Source of the DNA: Hymenobacter jeongseonensis
GTDB lineage: Bacteria > Bacteroidota > Bacteroidia > Cytophagales > Hymenobacteraceae
DNA: 64,000 bases
Direction of reading: 5' to 3'
Assembly: GCF_015694725.1 (NCBI RefSeq)
Contig: NZ_JADQDQ010000002.1
Coordinates: 1 to 64,000 of the forward strand
Part shown: positions 26,672 to 35,632 of the stretch, piece by piece
Position numbering within the stretch: the first letter of the stretch is position 1
How the letters are laid out: the number at the start of each line of letters is the position of its first letter
Translations under genes and position numbers: made by a program
Notes under the pieces: generated by a model
The model's database searches: none
Told to the model about the DNA's origin: nothing
Seen by the model: only the letters and a program-made list of their open reading frames with translations

Positions 26672-28171
26672 ATGCTCCTTCCTATGTCTACAAGCGTACA
26701 CGCGCACGAGCTGACTTCTGTGCTGGTTGAAGAAAACGTACAACGGCAGGCGGCCACGCCCCTCGTGCCCGGGTCACGGGCTGCGGATTACCGCCGCTAC
26801 CAGGTATTTTGCGTGGCCTGGGCCGCCTCGGTGCTTTTTCACATGGCGCAGTCCCGTCTTTTCACCACCGAGCTGCATTATGCGCTGCTCACAGGGGCTG
26901 CCATTGCGCTGATGCTCCGTCCCGCTTCCATGCTGAGGCTTTCGGCCCTGATGGCCCTGCAGCTGTACGAAGGATTGGTAAGGTTGCCGTACGTGCCCAA
27001 TCACTGGGTTTTTGCCATTTTCATCAACCTCACCATTCTGCAGGCTTACTTCTACCTGGCCTTCCAACGCAGAAGCCTGCGGGTAGACAAAGCCGAGCTC
27101 ATCCGGACGTTTGCGCCGGTGGTTCGGGTCGAAGTCATTATCCTGTACCTAGTGGTGGTGCTGCACAAGCTCAACTGGGGCTTTCTGGCGCCCGACGTAA
27201 GCTGCGCGGCGCTGCTGCTCAAGGCCCAAAACCTCGACGGCGTATTGCCCGTGCCCCCGGCCTTCGCTACCTATAATATCTACTTCACCCTGGCGGTCGA
27301 AACCCTGATTCCGGTGCTGCTCATGTTCCGAAGAACCCGCAATGCCGGGCTCCTGCTGGGGGTAGTGTTCCACTTCATCATCGCCTTCAATTCTTTGAAT
27401 GGCTTCTACGATTTCTCGGGGATGATATTTGCCGCATACCTGCTGTTTGCGAGCTACAGCTTTAGCGACACGGTGGTGGCTTTTTACCATCGGCTAGCCC
27501 AGCAGCGCGGGCGCATCCGGGAACGGCTCGCGCCGTTCAACTTCCGCAACGTTGCCGGGCTTGCGGCGCTGTTTTTCACGGGCCTGCTGTTGGTTGCGGT
27601 GCTCACCACCCGGTCCAAGGACTACTTCCGAGTGGTTTGGGCGCTGTACGGTGCGGTGTTTATCCTGCTGTTTCTTTTTTCGCTCCGGCGCAGCAGCCAG
27701 CTCACCGCCAACACGGGCCTCCGGCTGCCCGGTGCGGCGTTTCTGCTGGTCCCGGTGCTGGTGTTGGTCAACGGCCTGACGCCCTACTTGGGCTTGAAGA
27801 CCGAAACGGCGTATGCCATGTTCTCAAACTTAAGAACGGAAGGTGGCGTGACCAACCACCTATTCATTCCGGTGAGCACGCAGGTGTTCGGCTACCAGAA
27901 AGACATGGTCGAAATCGTGTCTTCGTCGGACCCAGAACTGCAAAAAATTGCCCGGCGAAACCAGATTATCCCTTATTTCCAATTTAAAAACCACGTGGCT
28001 ATTGCCCGCCCGGCCCAGGTAGACTACCTCCGTAATGGCACACGGCACTCCTTCACGCGGGCCGCTGCCGCCCCCACCGACGACTTGCTACACCGCAGTT
28101 CTTTCCTGATGCGCAAGCTGATGCTGTTCCGGGCAGTAGCCAAGGCTGAGCCCCAGCCTTGTGAACACTAA
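26672..28171 (+). CDS. HTTM-like multi-pass membrane protein
   Basis: The protein has 499 residues. About eight to ten hydrophobic helices (from about 45 to 375) are followed by a soluble C-terminus. HKLNWGFLAPD and AMFSNLRTEGG resemble the HTTM family (bacterial relatives of vitamin K-dependent gamma-carboxylase). HTTM proteins are thought to act on small lipophilic substrates or proteins; no activity is assigned here. It starts 37 bp after the Tat-signal gene, so it probably belongs to the same transcript as the GMC oxidoreductase. Met5 (26684) is an alternative start. Confidence 0.65.
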   Translation: MLLPMSTSVHAHELTSVLVEENVQRQAATPLVPGSRAADYRRYQVFCVAWAASVLFHMAQSRLFTTELHYALLTGAAIALMLRPASMLRLSALMALQLYEGLVRLPYVPNHWVFAIFINLTILQAYFYLAFQRRSLRVDKAELIRTFAPVVRVEVIILYLVVVLHKLNWGFLAPDVSCAALLLKAQNLDGVLPVPPAFATYNIYFTLAVETLIPVLLMFRRTRNAGLLLGVVFHFIIAFNSLNGFYDFSGMIFAAYLLFASYSFSDTVVAFYHRLAQQRGRIRERLAPFNFRNVAGLAALFFTGLLLVAVLTTRSKDYFRVVWALYGAVFILLFLFSLRRSSQLTANTGLRLPGAAFLLVPVLVLVNGLTPYLGLKTETAYAMFSNLRTEGGVTNHLFIPVSTQVFGYQKDMVEIVSSSDPELQKIARRNQIIPYFQFKNHVAIARPAQVDYLRNGTRHSFTRAAAAPTDDLLHRSSFLMRKLMLFRAVAKAEPQPCEH

Positions 28172-28214
28172 ACGAGTACAGCCGCAGCAAAAACCCCTTG
28201 CACAGCCTTCGGGC

Positions 28215-30995
28215 TTACTCCACGCGCCGCACGCGCAAGTAGTCCAGCATGGCTTGGTTCACCTCGCCGTTCATGTTCTCGTTGGCCGGCTCGAAGGCCA
28301 AAACCAGCATGTGGCGGCCTTTTTCCAGGCGCGCCAGCACCGCGTTGCTATAGCCCCAATTCGACCACTCGTTGGTGCCACGCTGTGGCAACACCACGGT
28401 GCCCAGCTGCTTCCAGGACGACAGCGGCGGGCCAACACTCCAGCCTTTCTTTTCGCCGGTCAGCGGCAGGCTGCGCAGCGTGCGAATGGCGCATTGGTTA
28501 TTGGTATTGATGGGGCCGTTGCCGTTGGCGTAGCGAAAATCCAGGGCGTAGAGGCCGGCTTCGTCCACGGTCACGGGAATGGCGAGGGTCCGGTTTTTGG
28601 TTTTGGTGATTTCCACGAAGCCAGGGCCGCTGAAGCCCTGGTAGGCCAGTTTCTCCTTGGGTGCCACCGTTTCGAGCTGAACCTGTTGAGTGCCGGCATC
28701 AGCTCCTGTTTCCAAGGGTTCGCTGGCGAAGGATTCGAGGCCCGCGGCATCCACGGCCACCACTTGGTAGGCAGCAAAGGGCCCGGCTGCAATGGTCAGC
28801 ATATTGCTGGCGGTTGTAGCGAGCAGGGCGCCGTTTTTCAGCACTTTGTATTCCTTTGCGCCCGCTACTTTGGACCAGTTCAGGCTGTTGCTGGCCAAGG
28901 TAACTTCTGGGGCCAGGGGCGCAAACGAATTGGCCACGCGGTTCACCGGGGCAGCCTGCGGGGCTTTGCTGCTCAGCACAATGCGCACGGCGTGGCGGCC
29001 GCTGAGGCTGGCCGGGATGGCGGCATCTGGCAGCGGCTGGCCATCGAGCGTGATGGCGCTGATTTCGTTGCCAAAGCCTTCCATCTCAATGTCGAGCACG
29101 GCGCGGCGGTACGGGAAGTTGATGAGCCGGCGCCGGCCCTGAAACGCCTGCGGCACAAATGGCCGAAACACCAGCCGCTCGGGCTGCCACTGCATCCCAA
29201 ACAGCACTTTGTACACGAGGCCCAGGCTACCCGACAGGCTCCACAGCATGTTGCTGGAATTGATTTGGGTGCCGGCAAAGTCCCCGTTGCTGGCCACGTA
29301 GTTCTCCTTATTGGTAAGAAATAGCGCAGCGGGCCGGTAAATGGCCGCGATGCTTTCCGTCACCGACTGCTCGTTGCCGGCCCGGGCGGCGGCCAGCGCC
29401 CAAAAGCTCTGCACAAAGGGCCACACGGCATTGTTGTGGTAGGCCGGAATGCCCGGAATCTGGGGGTAAATGCAGGGAATGCCGAAAGGCACGGTGGGCG
29501 TTTTGGCCACTACTTCCTGCACCCGTTCGCCCTCGGCCACGCCGTAGAGCACGGTCAGGGCCTCGCCCAACGCCTCGGCCTTGGGCGAAAGCGTGAGGGC
29601 GGTGCGGCCGTAGAGAAACTGGCCGTAGTAGCCTTTCTCGGGTTGCCAGAGGTGGTCGTTGATGGCAAACTTGATGGCTTCGGCCTGGCGCTTGCACTGG
29701 GCCGCCGCGCCGGGGTCCCCGAGTTTGGCCGCCATTTGGGCCAGCACCACGTTGGCTTGGTAGTGCAGTACATTGGTGCCCAGGTTTTCCGATTGGTAAA
29801 TGTCCACGGGCTGCATCCAGCGCGGGTAGGTTTGCTCGCGCCAATCCAAGAACGACGACTCGCCGCGCACCAGGCCCGTGGCAGCATCGTAGGCATTCTG
29901 GCGGTCGTCGGCGAGGGAGTTTTTGATGATGGGATACACCTTGCGCAGCCAAGCGTCGTCGCCGGTCACTTGGTAAATTTCCCAGGCGGCCGTGGCCCAC
30001 ACAATGCGGTCGGTGGAGCACGGGTAAGCGCCGCCGGTGCCGGTGTCCTGGATGATGCGGCCTTCGGGGCTCACCTTCCGCATCAGGCTTTTCATGGCCG
30101 ACTTAGGCTGCAAAGCGGCCTGCGCCAGGATGATGCTGTAGCTGATGTCGCGCGTCCACACGCCGGCCCACTCCTTGCCGGTGCGGAAAGTGCTATCGGG
30201 TTCCACGGCGCGGCGGGCCTCCTCCAGCGCCAGGTTGTAGAGGGCATCGGCCAGCGGGTAGTCGGACGAATACTGCGGAAAGTCGGCGGTGTTGAGGCTT
30301 TGCTTCCACTGCTGGGCGGTGGTTTTGGCCGCCGTGGGCTGGTTCAGCATCAGGGTCACTTCGTAGATGCCGTCGCCGTCGGGGTCCTGCATTTCCAGTT
30401 CGGGCCTGTTCACCAAGCTGTCAAAATCCCAGCTCAGCGGCGCGGCCCCGCCGGCCACGTGCACGCGCTTGAAATCCTGCTGGTACAGCTTTTCGCCCTT
30501 GAACGTGGTGAAGTAGCCCTGCTTTTTGAAAGCCGCCAGCACGGGCCGCAAATCGAGCCGGATTTTCACCGCCGTATTCGGCGCCAGGTACGTGGTGGCC
30601 GCGGCGGGCGTGGCATCCTCGTAGCGCTGTCCAAACACGATGGGCGGGGTTTCCAGCGCCGCGCCGCCGGGCCGTGGCACGGCCACGAGCAGGTGGTTCA
30701 GGCCCGGCGCCATCTCGTTGTCTTTGCCGTTGAGGCTGAACTTGAACTCCACCCGCGGGCTCTGGAACTCATTGGCCGGGCTTTGGTAGTTCGAAACCAG
30801 CTCGGTGGCCGACACCGCCCGGGCTTCGTGCGGGCCCTGCACCACCCGGTCGCGGTACAGCGTGTAGGCATCGGATTGCCAGATTGGCTTCATGGCGGCG
30901 GCAGCAGTGGTTCCGGCAGTTGGTTTGGCGCTCTGGCAAGCCGTAAGCAGCCCCAGCGTGAGCAGGAAACCGGTGGAAAGAAGGCGGGAATTCAT
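28215..30995 (-). CDS. Lipoprotein with (alpha/alpha)6 glycosidase-type domain
   Basis: The protein has 926 residues. The N-terminus is a lipoprotein signal with lipobox LTAC (C20). An N-terminal beta-sandwich (about 40-240) precedes a six-hairpin toroid (about 250-620) with AGVWTRDISYS and NSLADDRQNAYD, features of GH63/trehalase/debranching-type enzymes. A fibronectin-like segment (about 680-770) and a C-terminal carbohydrate-binding-like sandwich follow. It would act on oligosaccharides at the cell surface or in the periplasm. The exact GH family is not clear to me. The gene is isolated: convergent with the HTTM gene and divergent from the DUF4174 gene. Confidence 0.72.
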   Translation of the reverse strand: MNSRLLSTGFLLTLGLLTACQSAKPTAGTTAAAAMKPIWQSDAYTLYRDRVVQGPHEARAVSATELVSNYQSPANEFQSPRVEFKFSLNGKDNEMAPGLNHLLVAVPRPGGAALETPPIVFGQRYEDATPAAATTYLAPNTAVKIRLDLRPVLAAFKKQGYFTTFKGEKLYQQDFKRVHVAGGAAPLSWDFDSLVNRPELEMQDPDGDGIYEVTLMLNQPTAAKTTAQQWKQSLNTADFPQYSSDYPLADALYNLALEEARRAVEPDSTFRTGKEWAGVWTRDISYSIILAQAALQPKSAMKSLMRKVSPEGRIIQDTGTGGAYPCSTDRIVWATAAWEIYQVTGDDAWLRKVYPIIKNSLADDRQNAYDAATGLVRGESSFLDWREQTYPRWMQPVDIYQSENLGTNVLHYQANVVLAQMAAKLGDPGAAAQCKRQAEAIKFAINDHLWQPEKGYYGQFLYGRTALTLSPKAEALGEALTVLYGVAEGERVQEVVAKTPTVPFGIPCIYPQIPGIPAYHNNAVWPFVQSFWALAAARAGNEQSVTESIAAIYRPAALFLTNKENYVASNGDFAGTQINSSNMLWSLSGSLGLVYKVLFGMQWQPERLVFRPFVPQAFQGRRRLINFPYRRAVLDIEMEGFGNEISAITLDGQPLPDAAIPASLSGRHAVRIVLSSKAPQAAPVNRVANSFAPLAPEVTLASNSLNWSKVAGAKEYKVLKNGALLATTASNMLTIAAGPFAAYQVVAVDAAGLESFASEPLETGADAGTQQVQLETVAPKEKLAYQGFSGPGFVEITKTKNRTLAIPVTVDEAGLYALDFRYANGNGPINTNNQCAIRTLRSLPLTGEKKGWSVGPPLSSWKQLGTVVLPQRGTNEWSNWGYSNAVLARLEKGRHMLVLAFEPANENMNGEVNQAMLDYLRVRRVE

Positions 30996-31095
30996 CGGGG
31001 GAAGGAAGAAGCACGAGAGGCGTAGGCCCGCAAATTACGCCCGTGCACATCTTAGCCGTGACTCCCGAATGAGATAAATTCGTATACCGAGCCTC

Positions 31096-31545
31096 ATGAC
31101 CAAACTGCTGAACCATCAGTTCTTTTTTCGCCCCCCGCTCCTACTTCTGGGCCTGCTGTTGTTTCTCACCGCCCAAAGCCCGAAACGCATGAGCCTCGAG
31201 CAAATTCTGCGCGAAAGCCGTTGGAAATACCGGGTGCTGCTAATTGCGGCGCCTACTGCGGAACACCCCGATTTCAAAACTCAAAAGGCCTTGCTGGCGG
31301 CAAAAAAGACCGATTTGGCCGAACGCGACTTTGTGGTGGTGGAAGCGCTTTACGACCAATTATCCGCCACCGACAAGGCTTTTCTTAAGTCGAAAACCGG
31401 AGTGCAGCCGCCGCAGTTTGCCGCCGTGCTGATTGGCAAAGACGGCGGCGTGAAAGAGCGAAGCCGCCGCCCCATTCCGCCCGCCGACCTCTTTGGCACC
31501 GTGGACAAGATGCCCATGCGCCAGCAGGAAATGCGGCGCAAGTAA
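31096..31545 (+). CDS. DUF4174 domain protein
   Basis: The protein has 149 residues: an N-terminal hydrophobic signal or anchor (about 12-28), then a thioredoxin-like alternation with YRVLLIAAPTAEHPD, ERDFVVVEAL and the conserved end LIGKDGGVKERSRRPIPPADLF. The pattern fits DUF4174, a family of unknown function found in secreted or membrane proteins. It faces the DUF294 gene convergently with 22 bp between the stops. Confidence 0.78.
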   Translation: MTKLLNHQFFFRPPLLLLGLLLFLTAQSPKRMSLEQILRESRWKYRVLLIAAPTAEHPDFKTQKALLAAKKTDLAERDFVVVEALYDQLSATDKAFLKSKTGVQPPQFAAVLIGKDGGVKERSRRPIPPADLFGTVDKMPMRQQEMRRK

Positions 31546-31567
31546 GAATCCAGTTCAGAGCCGGACA

Positions 31568-33481
31568 TTACCCCAAGGTCTTCGTAAACCCAACTTTAAT
31601 CTTGAGTTGGAAATCGGCAATCACCTTGAATATTTCCTTTAGCGTGACTTGCTCCACCTTGGTCAGGGTCTTGGGGTCGAGGTAGTTATCGGGCGTCACG
31701 TTGTCGCTGATAATCTGGACGGCTTGCTTTTTCAGGCGCACGCCCATGAGGTAGTAATAGGACTGCAGCAGCTCCTGCGCCTCCCGCTCCTTGAACACGC
31801 CGAGGTCTTTGAGGGCTTCGAGGCGCTCGCCGGTGTTGGTGGCAAAAATGCGGTGCTTGAGGGCGTACATGCGCACCAAATCCACGATGGGCGACATGGT
31901 TTTCTTGAGGTTGAAGACCTGCTGCGTGCCGTGCGTGAACGTGCGGATGTTGTTAAAAAACGTGAGCGGCGGCTCGTACTGCAGCGCATTCACGGCCATG
32001 TAGTGGAAAAACCGGTCCACCGGCTTTTGCAGCTCCACGGCCAGAAACTCGTGCAGTTCGTCCATGATGGTGGGGTCGCCGTAGAGGTAGCGGCAGTCGA
32101 AGGACGCCGCGAACTGCATGCCCGTTTCGGGGTTCGAATCGGTCATCCACTGCACGTAGTTGCGCTTCCAGTGCGAGAGCGAGTGCGTCCACTTGGGGTT
32201 TTTGGCCATAAAGCCGCCATCGCAATAGCTAAAGCCGATTTCGTTGAGGCGGTCCGACACAATTTCGGCGAAGCGCAGGAAGTAGTCGCGCACCAGCTCG
32301 CGCTGCTCGTTGGCCTTGTCTTCGTAAATAATGGCGTTGTCCTGGTCCGTGAGCAGGGTTTGTTCTTTGCGGCCCTCGCTGCCCAGCACCATGTACACAA
32401 ACTTGGCCGGCGGCGGGCCCAACTCGGCAATGGCGTCCTCAATCAGCTTCAGCGCAATGGTATCGGAAACGGTGGTGATGACCTGATTCACGATTTCGGG
32501 CTTCACGCCGCGGTTCAATAGCTGGTACACCATCTCGGGCACCTGCTCCCAGCGGCGCTTCAGTTCGGGCACGGCCTGGGCCTGCTTCACCGACTGGATG
32601 AAGATGAACGGCGACTGCGCCTGGTCGTCGGTCAGGAGCTTGTTGCGGCTCAGCATGCCCACGTACTCGCCGTCGGTTTCGACCAGCAGGTAGCGCGTTT
32701 TGGTGCGAAACATCAGCAGAATGGCTTCGTACACAAAGGCCCGCGAGCTGATGCTCACCACCGGCGCATCCACAATGGTCTCGACCGGAAGCCGCGCATC
32801 AACCAGGCCGGCTACCACTTTGTCGCGCAACGTGATATCGGTGACGTAGCCGATGATGTGGCCGTTTTCATCGGCATTGGTGATGAAATAGCAGCTGGTG
32901 CGGGCAGCGGCCATGCGCTGGGCTACTTCAAAAATGGGCGTATAAGCGGCACAAAGCACCACCGGACGCATTTCGATGGTTTCGATGCGGCGCGAAAACA
33001 GCTGGTCCGACGCCAGGTAGCTGGTGCCTGCGCCAGTGGCCGGCCGCACAAAGTGTGCGTATTCCTCGTTAAGCATGCGCTGCCCGTAGCGCGCCGTGAA
33101 GAAGTGGAAGAAGCTTTCGTAGCCCTGGCACAAGGCCAGAAAATCGCGGCGGTGCAGGAAATACACGCGGGTGTCGCGCTTGGCCAACACCGTGCGCAGG
33201 GACTTTTTCTTGTTGAGAAGCAGCGAGATGCCACCGTAGCAGTCGCCCCGCCGGCTGTATTCTACTACGCGGCGGTTTTGCTGGCTGTCGTAGAAAAAGG
33301 TCTCGTATTCGCCGTCCACGATGATGTCCAGGCCCCGCAGCTTGGTGGTGTCCTGGTGGTAAATAATGAGCTCGCGCGGGTGATGCACTTCTTGCAAGCC
33401 CTCGGCCACCTCGGCCAGCACGTCTTCAGGCAGCCGGTCGAAGGGCTTCACGGTACGGAGAAAATCGAGTTTTTCGCTCAT
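31568..33481 (-). CDS. cNMP-binding / CBS / DUF294 nucleotidyltransferase-like protein
   Basis: The protein has 637 residues from ATG 33481; a longer frame would begin at 33523 inside palindrome copy B and is less likely. Order: cyclic-nucleotide-binding domain (about 5-140), a CBS pair (about 155-285), the DUF294 nucleotidyltransferase-like domain with GSEGRKEQTLLTDQDNA (about 365) and a DUF294 C-terminal helical part. The GS and DxD motifs are intact, so nucleotidyl transfer is possible. In proteobacteria similar genes sit beside a DnaQ-type exonuclease in acetate-utilisation loci; the exonuclease is also next here, but acs and actP are not in the window. It probably senses nucleotides or energy state. 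Confidence 0.87.
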   Translation of the reverse strand: MSEKLDFLRTVKPFDRLPEDVLAEVAEGLQEVHHPRELIIYHQDTTKLRGLDIIVDGEYETFFYDSQQNRRVVEYSRRGDCYGGISLLLNKKKSLRTVLAKRDTRVYFLHRRDFLALCQGYESFFHFFTARYGQRMLNEEYAHFVRPATGAGTSYLASDQLFSRRIETIEMRPVVLCAAYTPIFEVAQRMAAARTSCYFITNADENGHIIGYVTDITLRDKVVAGLVDARLPVETIVDAPVVSISSRAFVYEAILLMFRTKTRYLLVETDGEYVGMLSRNKLLTDDQAQSPFIFIQSVKQAQAVPELKRRWEQVPEMVYQLLNRGVKPEIVNQVITTVSDTIALKLIEDAIAELGPPPAKFVYMVLGSEGRKEQTLLTDQDNAIIYEDKANEQRELVRDYFLRFAEIVSDRLNEIGFSYCDGGFMAKNPKWTHSLSHWKRNYVQWMTDSNPETGMQFAASFDCRYLYGDPTIMDELHEFLAVELQKPVDRFFHYMAVNALQYEPPLTFFNNIRTFTHGTQQVFNLKKTMSPIVDLVRMYALKHRIFATNTGERLEALKDLGVFKEREAQELLQSYYYLMGVRLKKQAVQIISDNVTPDNYLDPKTLTKVEQVTLKEIFKVIADFQLKIKVGFTKTLG

Positions 33482-33516
33482 GGATAGCAGGTGGTAAACG
33501 GTACTGATATTAGATA

Positions 33517-33604
33517 ACGTCATGCAGAGCGCAGCGAAGCATCTCGCGTGCCGCCACTAATTAGTTAATGCAGGCGAGATGCTTCGCTGCGCTCTGCATG
33601 ACGT
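33517..33604. repeat. Palindromic intergenic element, copy B (perfect arms)
   Basis: Arms 33517-33547 and 33574-33604 are a perfect 31-bp inverted repeat with a 26-nt spacer containing TAATTAGTTA. Ends read ACGTCATGCAG / CTGCATGACGT. It lies 14 nt after the stop of the exonuclease gene (minus strand). Confidence 0.95.
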
Positions 33605-33618
33605 TCTGTTACAATTCT

Positions 33619-34341
33619 TCATCCAATCAAGAAGAAAGCCAGCAGCACCAGGGCCAGGCCGGTGATGAGGAGCCACGCCCCCACCCCAACCTTAATCCGC
33701 GGTTTGCGCGGCTTGGGAGCGGAATTATTTTGCAGGCCCAAAGGTCCTTGCAGAGCAATGGTTTCGGCCGTGATGGTGCCTTGGCGTTGCAGTTCAAAAA
33801 AGCAGCGGGCGGTGGCGTAGGCATCGGCCAGGGCATCGTGCTGTTGAGGTTGGGGCTCGTGAAACAGGCGCTGGTACAGCTCGCCCAGGCGCAGGAAGCC
33901 TTGGTTGGAGTGCCGCACCAGCGGCCCGGTGGCGCGCATGGTGCAAAACAGCGGGAGGTGCTCAAGGGGATTTTGCAGGCCGGCGCGGTAAAACCCAACG
34001 CTGACCATGTGGTAATCGAGCTGCATAAAATGCGCCACCACCAGCGGGTGGTACTGCAGCAAGTCGCGGTGCAGGCGCTGCATCACGGCGTGGCGGGGCT
34101 TACCGTGTTGCCGCAAAAAGTCCACCGTGAGGCCGTGCACGCTGCCCGAGGCCGGGCTCACGTCGTAGTCGCTGGGTTGGATGTAGTGGTTTTCGGCCTT
34201 CACTTCCTGCCCATCTTTGGTGTATACTACCCAAGCCAGCTGCGCAATGTGCGGCCAGTTTTCCCGGCTGGAATACGGCTTGGTCCAGTCGCGCGGAATC
34301 CCCGAGGTCTCGGTATCGACGAATAGTAGATATTCTCTCAC
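33619..34341 (-). CDS. DEDDh 3'-5' exonuclease with C-terminal membrane helix
   Basis: The protein has 240 residues from GTG 34341 (VREYLLFVDTETSG). The frame is open further upstream to 34485, but that stretch is palindrome copy C and adds a non-conserved N-terminus. DnaQ-fold motifs are D9 and E11 in VDTE, the Asp in FMQLDYHM, and His and Asp in HDALADAYATA, so the full DEDDh set is present. After a basic linker (PKPRKPRIKVG) the protein ends in a 20-residue hydrophobic helix, unlike soluble DnaQ or ExoX proteins, implying membrane attachment. It is upstream of the DUF294 gene on the same strand. The substrate (DNA, RNA or small nucleotide) is unknown. Confidence 0.82.
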   Translation of the reverse strand: MREYLLFVDTETSGIPRDWTKPYSSRENWPHIAQLAWVVYTKDGQEVKAENHYIQPSDYDVSPASGSVHGLTVDFLRQHGKPRHAVMQRLHRDLLQYHPLVVAHFMQLDYHMVSVGFYRAGLQNPLEHLPLFCTMRATGPLVRHSNQGFLRLGELYQRLFHEPQPQQHDALADAYATARCFFELQRQGTITAETIALQGPLGLQNNSAPKPRKPRIKVGVGAWLLITGLALVLLAFFLIG

Positions 34342-34362
34342 GAAGCAGTTAGCAAAAAGCCT

Positions 34363-34465
34363 GTCTTGCCGAGCTTGCCGAAGCATCTCGCGTGCAATAG
34401 TATTTAAATAGTTGCAATGAAATAGAATATCCCCAAGCGAGATGCTTCGGCAAGCTCCGTACGAC
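34363..34465. repeat. Palindromic intergenic element, copy C (variant arms)
   Basis: Arms 34363-34390 and 34438-34465 match at 25 of 28 bases, with the inner 20 bp perfect. The middle reads GAGCTTGCCGAAGC instead of GAGCGCAGCGAAGC, and the other arm has changed to match. The spacer is longer (47 nt) and AT-rich. It lies 20 nt after the lacI-type stop codon (minus strand). Confidence 0.85.
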
Positions 34466-34485
34466 GGGCGTTTGCTTGTTGGCAA

Positions 34486-35514
34486 CTACTCCTGCCGCCA
34501 GCGCGACGACTCGCGCGGCAGCAGCTGCGGTTGCAACACAATTTTGCGCGGCGACAGTTGCTTGGTGCGCTCCTGCACCATTTCCAGCAGCAGGCGCACG
34601 GCCGCGCCGCCCATTTCCTCACAGTGCTGGTCGACGGACGTGAGCATGGGTTCGGTGAGGGAAGCGAAGGTTTCGTTGCTAAAGCCCGAAAGCGCGATGT
34701 CGTAGGGGATGCGCAGCTTGCGTTGCTTGAGCACCTGCATGGCCCCAACGGCGGAAAAGTCGCTGGCCGAAAACACCGCATCCGGGCGCTGGGGTAGCGC
34801 CAGCAGCTGGTTCATGCTCCGGATGCCGTCCTCCAGGGTCATATCGCCGAAAACCACCAGGTCCTTTTCAAACGGAATATTATGGTCGTGCAGGGCCTGA
34901 CAATAGCCAGCATAGCGGTTTTTATAGATATTGAGGTGCTGCGGCCCGCCAAAATGGGCAATGCGCCGGCAGCCCTGGTCCAGCAGGTGCTTCACCGATT
35001 GGTAGCCGCCCTGATAGTCATCCAGCACCACGGCACTCACATCCACGCCCTCCAGAATGCGGTCGAAAAACACCAGTGGAATGTCGCGCTTGCGCACTTT
35101 CTCAAAGTGCTTGAAGTCCCGGGTGGTCCGGGCCAGCGACACCAAAATGCCATCAACCTGGGCATTAATCAGGGTTTCGATGTTCTTCTGCTCGTGCTCG
35201 TAGTCTTCGTTCGACTGGCAGAGCATCACGTTGTAGCCGGCTTTGTTGGCCACGGCCTCCACGCCCTTCATCACCAGGGCAAAAAAGTGGCCGTCGATGT
35301 GGGGCACAATGACACCCAGCGTGTTGCTACGCCCTTTGCGCAGGGCCGCCGCCAAATGGTTGGGCTGGTAATTGAGCTGCTCGGCCAGCTTCCACACCCG
35401 CTTGCGCGTGGCTTCGCTGATGCGCGAATGGCCACTCAGCGCCCGCGAAACCGTGGAAACGGCCAGGTTCAGCTCCTTGGCAATGTCCGAAATAGAAGCG
35501 CGTTTTGCAGCCAA
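34486..35514 (-). CDS. LacI-family transcriptional regulator
   Basis: The protein has 342 residues. The N-terminal helix-turn-helix (ISDIAKELNLAVSTVSRALSG) and hinge helix (NHLAAALRKG) are followed by a periplasmic-binding-protein-like sensor domain (NTLGVIVPHIDGHFF to DQHCEEMGGAAVRLLLEM). No ATG is available in frame and a stop lies upstream, so TTG 35514 is the likely start. It probably binds a sugar effector and controls the adjacent galT-galK genes and the divergent glycosidase genes: a perfect LacI-type palindrome is at 38256-38267 and a related site at 43652-43663. Repressor versus activator is not known. Confidence 0.9.
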   Translation of the reverse strand: MAAKRASISDIAKELNLAVSTVSRALSGHSRISEATRKRVWKLAEQLNYQPNHLAAALRKGRSNTLGVIVPHIDGHFFALVMKGVEAVANKAGYNVMLCQSNEDYEHEQKNIETLINAQVDGILVSLARTTRDFKHFEKVRKRDIPLVFFDRILEGVDVSAVVLDDYQGGYQSVKHLLDQGCRRIAHFGGPQHLNIYKNRYAGYCQALHDHNIPFEKDLVVFGDMTLEDGIRSMNQLLALPQRPDAVFSASDFSAVGAMQVLKQRKLRIPYDIALSGFSNETFASLTEPMLTSVDQHCEEMGGAAVRLLLEMVQERTKQLSPRKIVLQPQLLPRESSRWRQE

Positions 35515-35632
35515 AGTGAGAGGTTGAGCGAATGAGTCAGCCCAAAAGTACAGGGAACCGAGGGTTGGCGGGAACTCACGTCAAAACAAGGAATCGGGAA
35601 CTGATGCAGTCACGACCATGACTTATAACCAC

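Noticed and set aside
28141..28161. 8-bp hairpin at the end of the HTTM-like gene as terminator
   Set aside because: It lies inside the coding sequence and has no T-run after it.
28161..31025. Two long plus-strand frames opposite the lipoprotein glycosidase
   Set aside because: They mirror a gene with a clear lipoprotein signal and catalytic domain; compositions are His/Gln/Gly-rich antisense artefacts.
34342..34485. N-terminal extension of the exonuclease to 34485
   Set aside because: This stretch is palindrome copy C read by chance as open frame; the conserved domain begins at GTG 34341.
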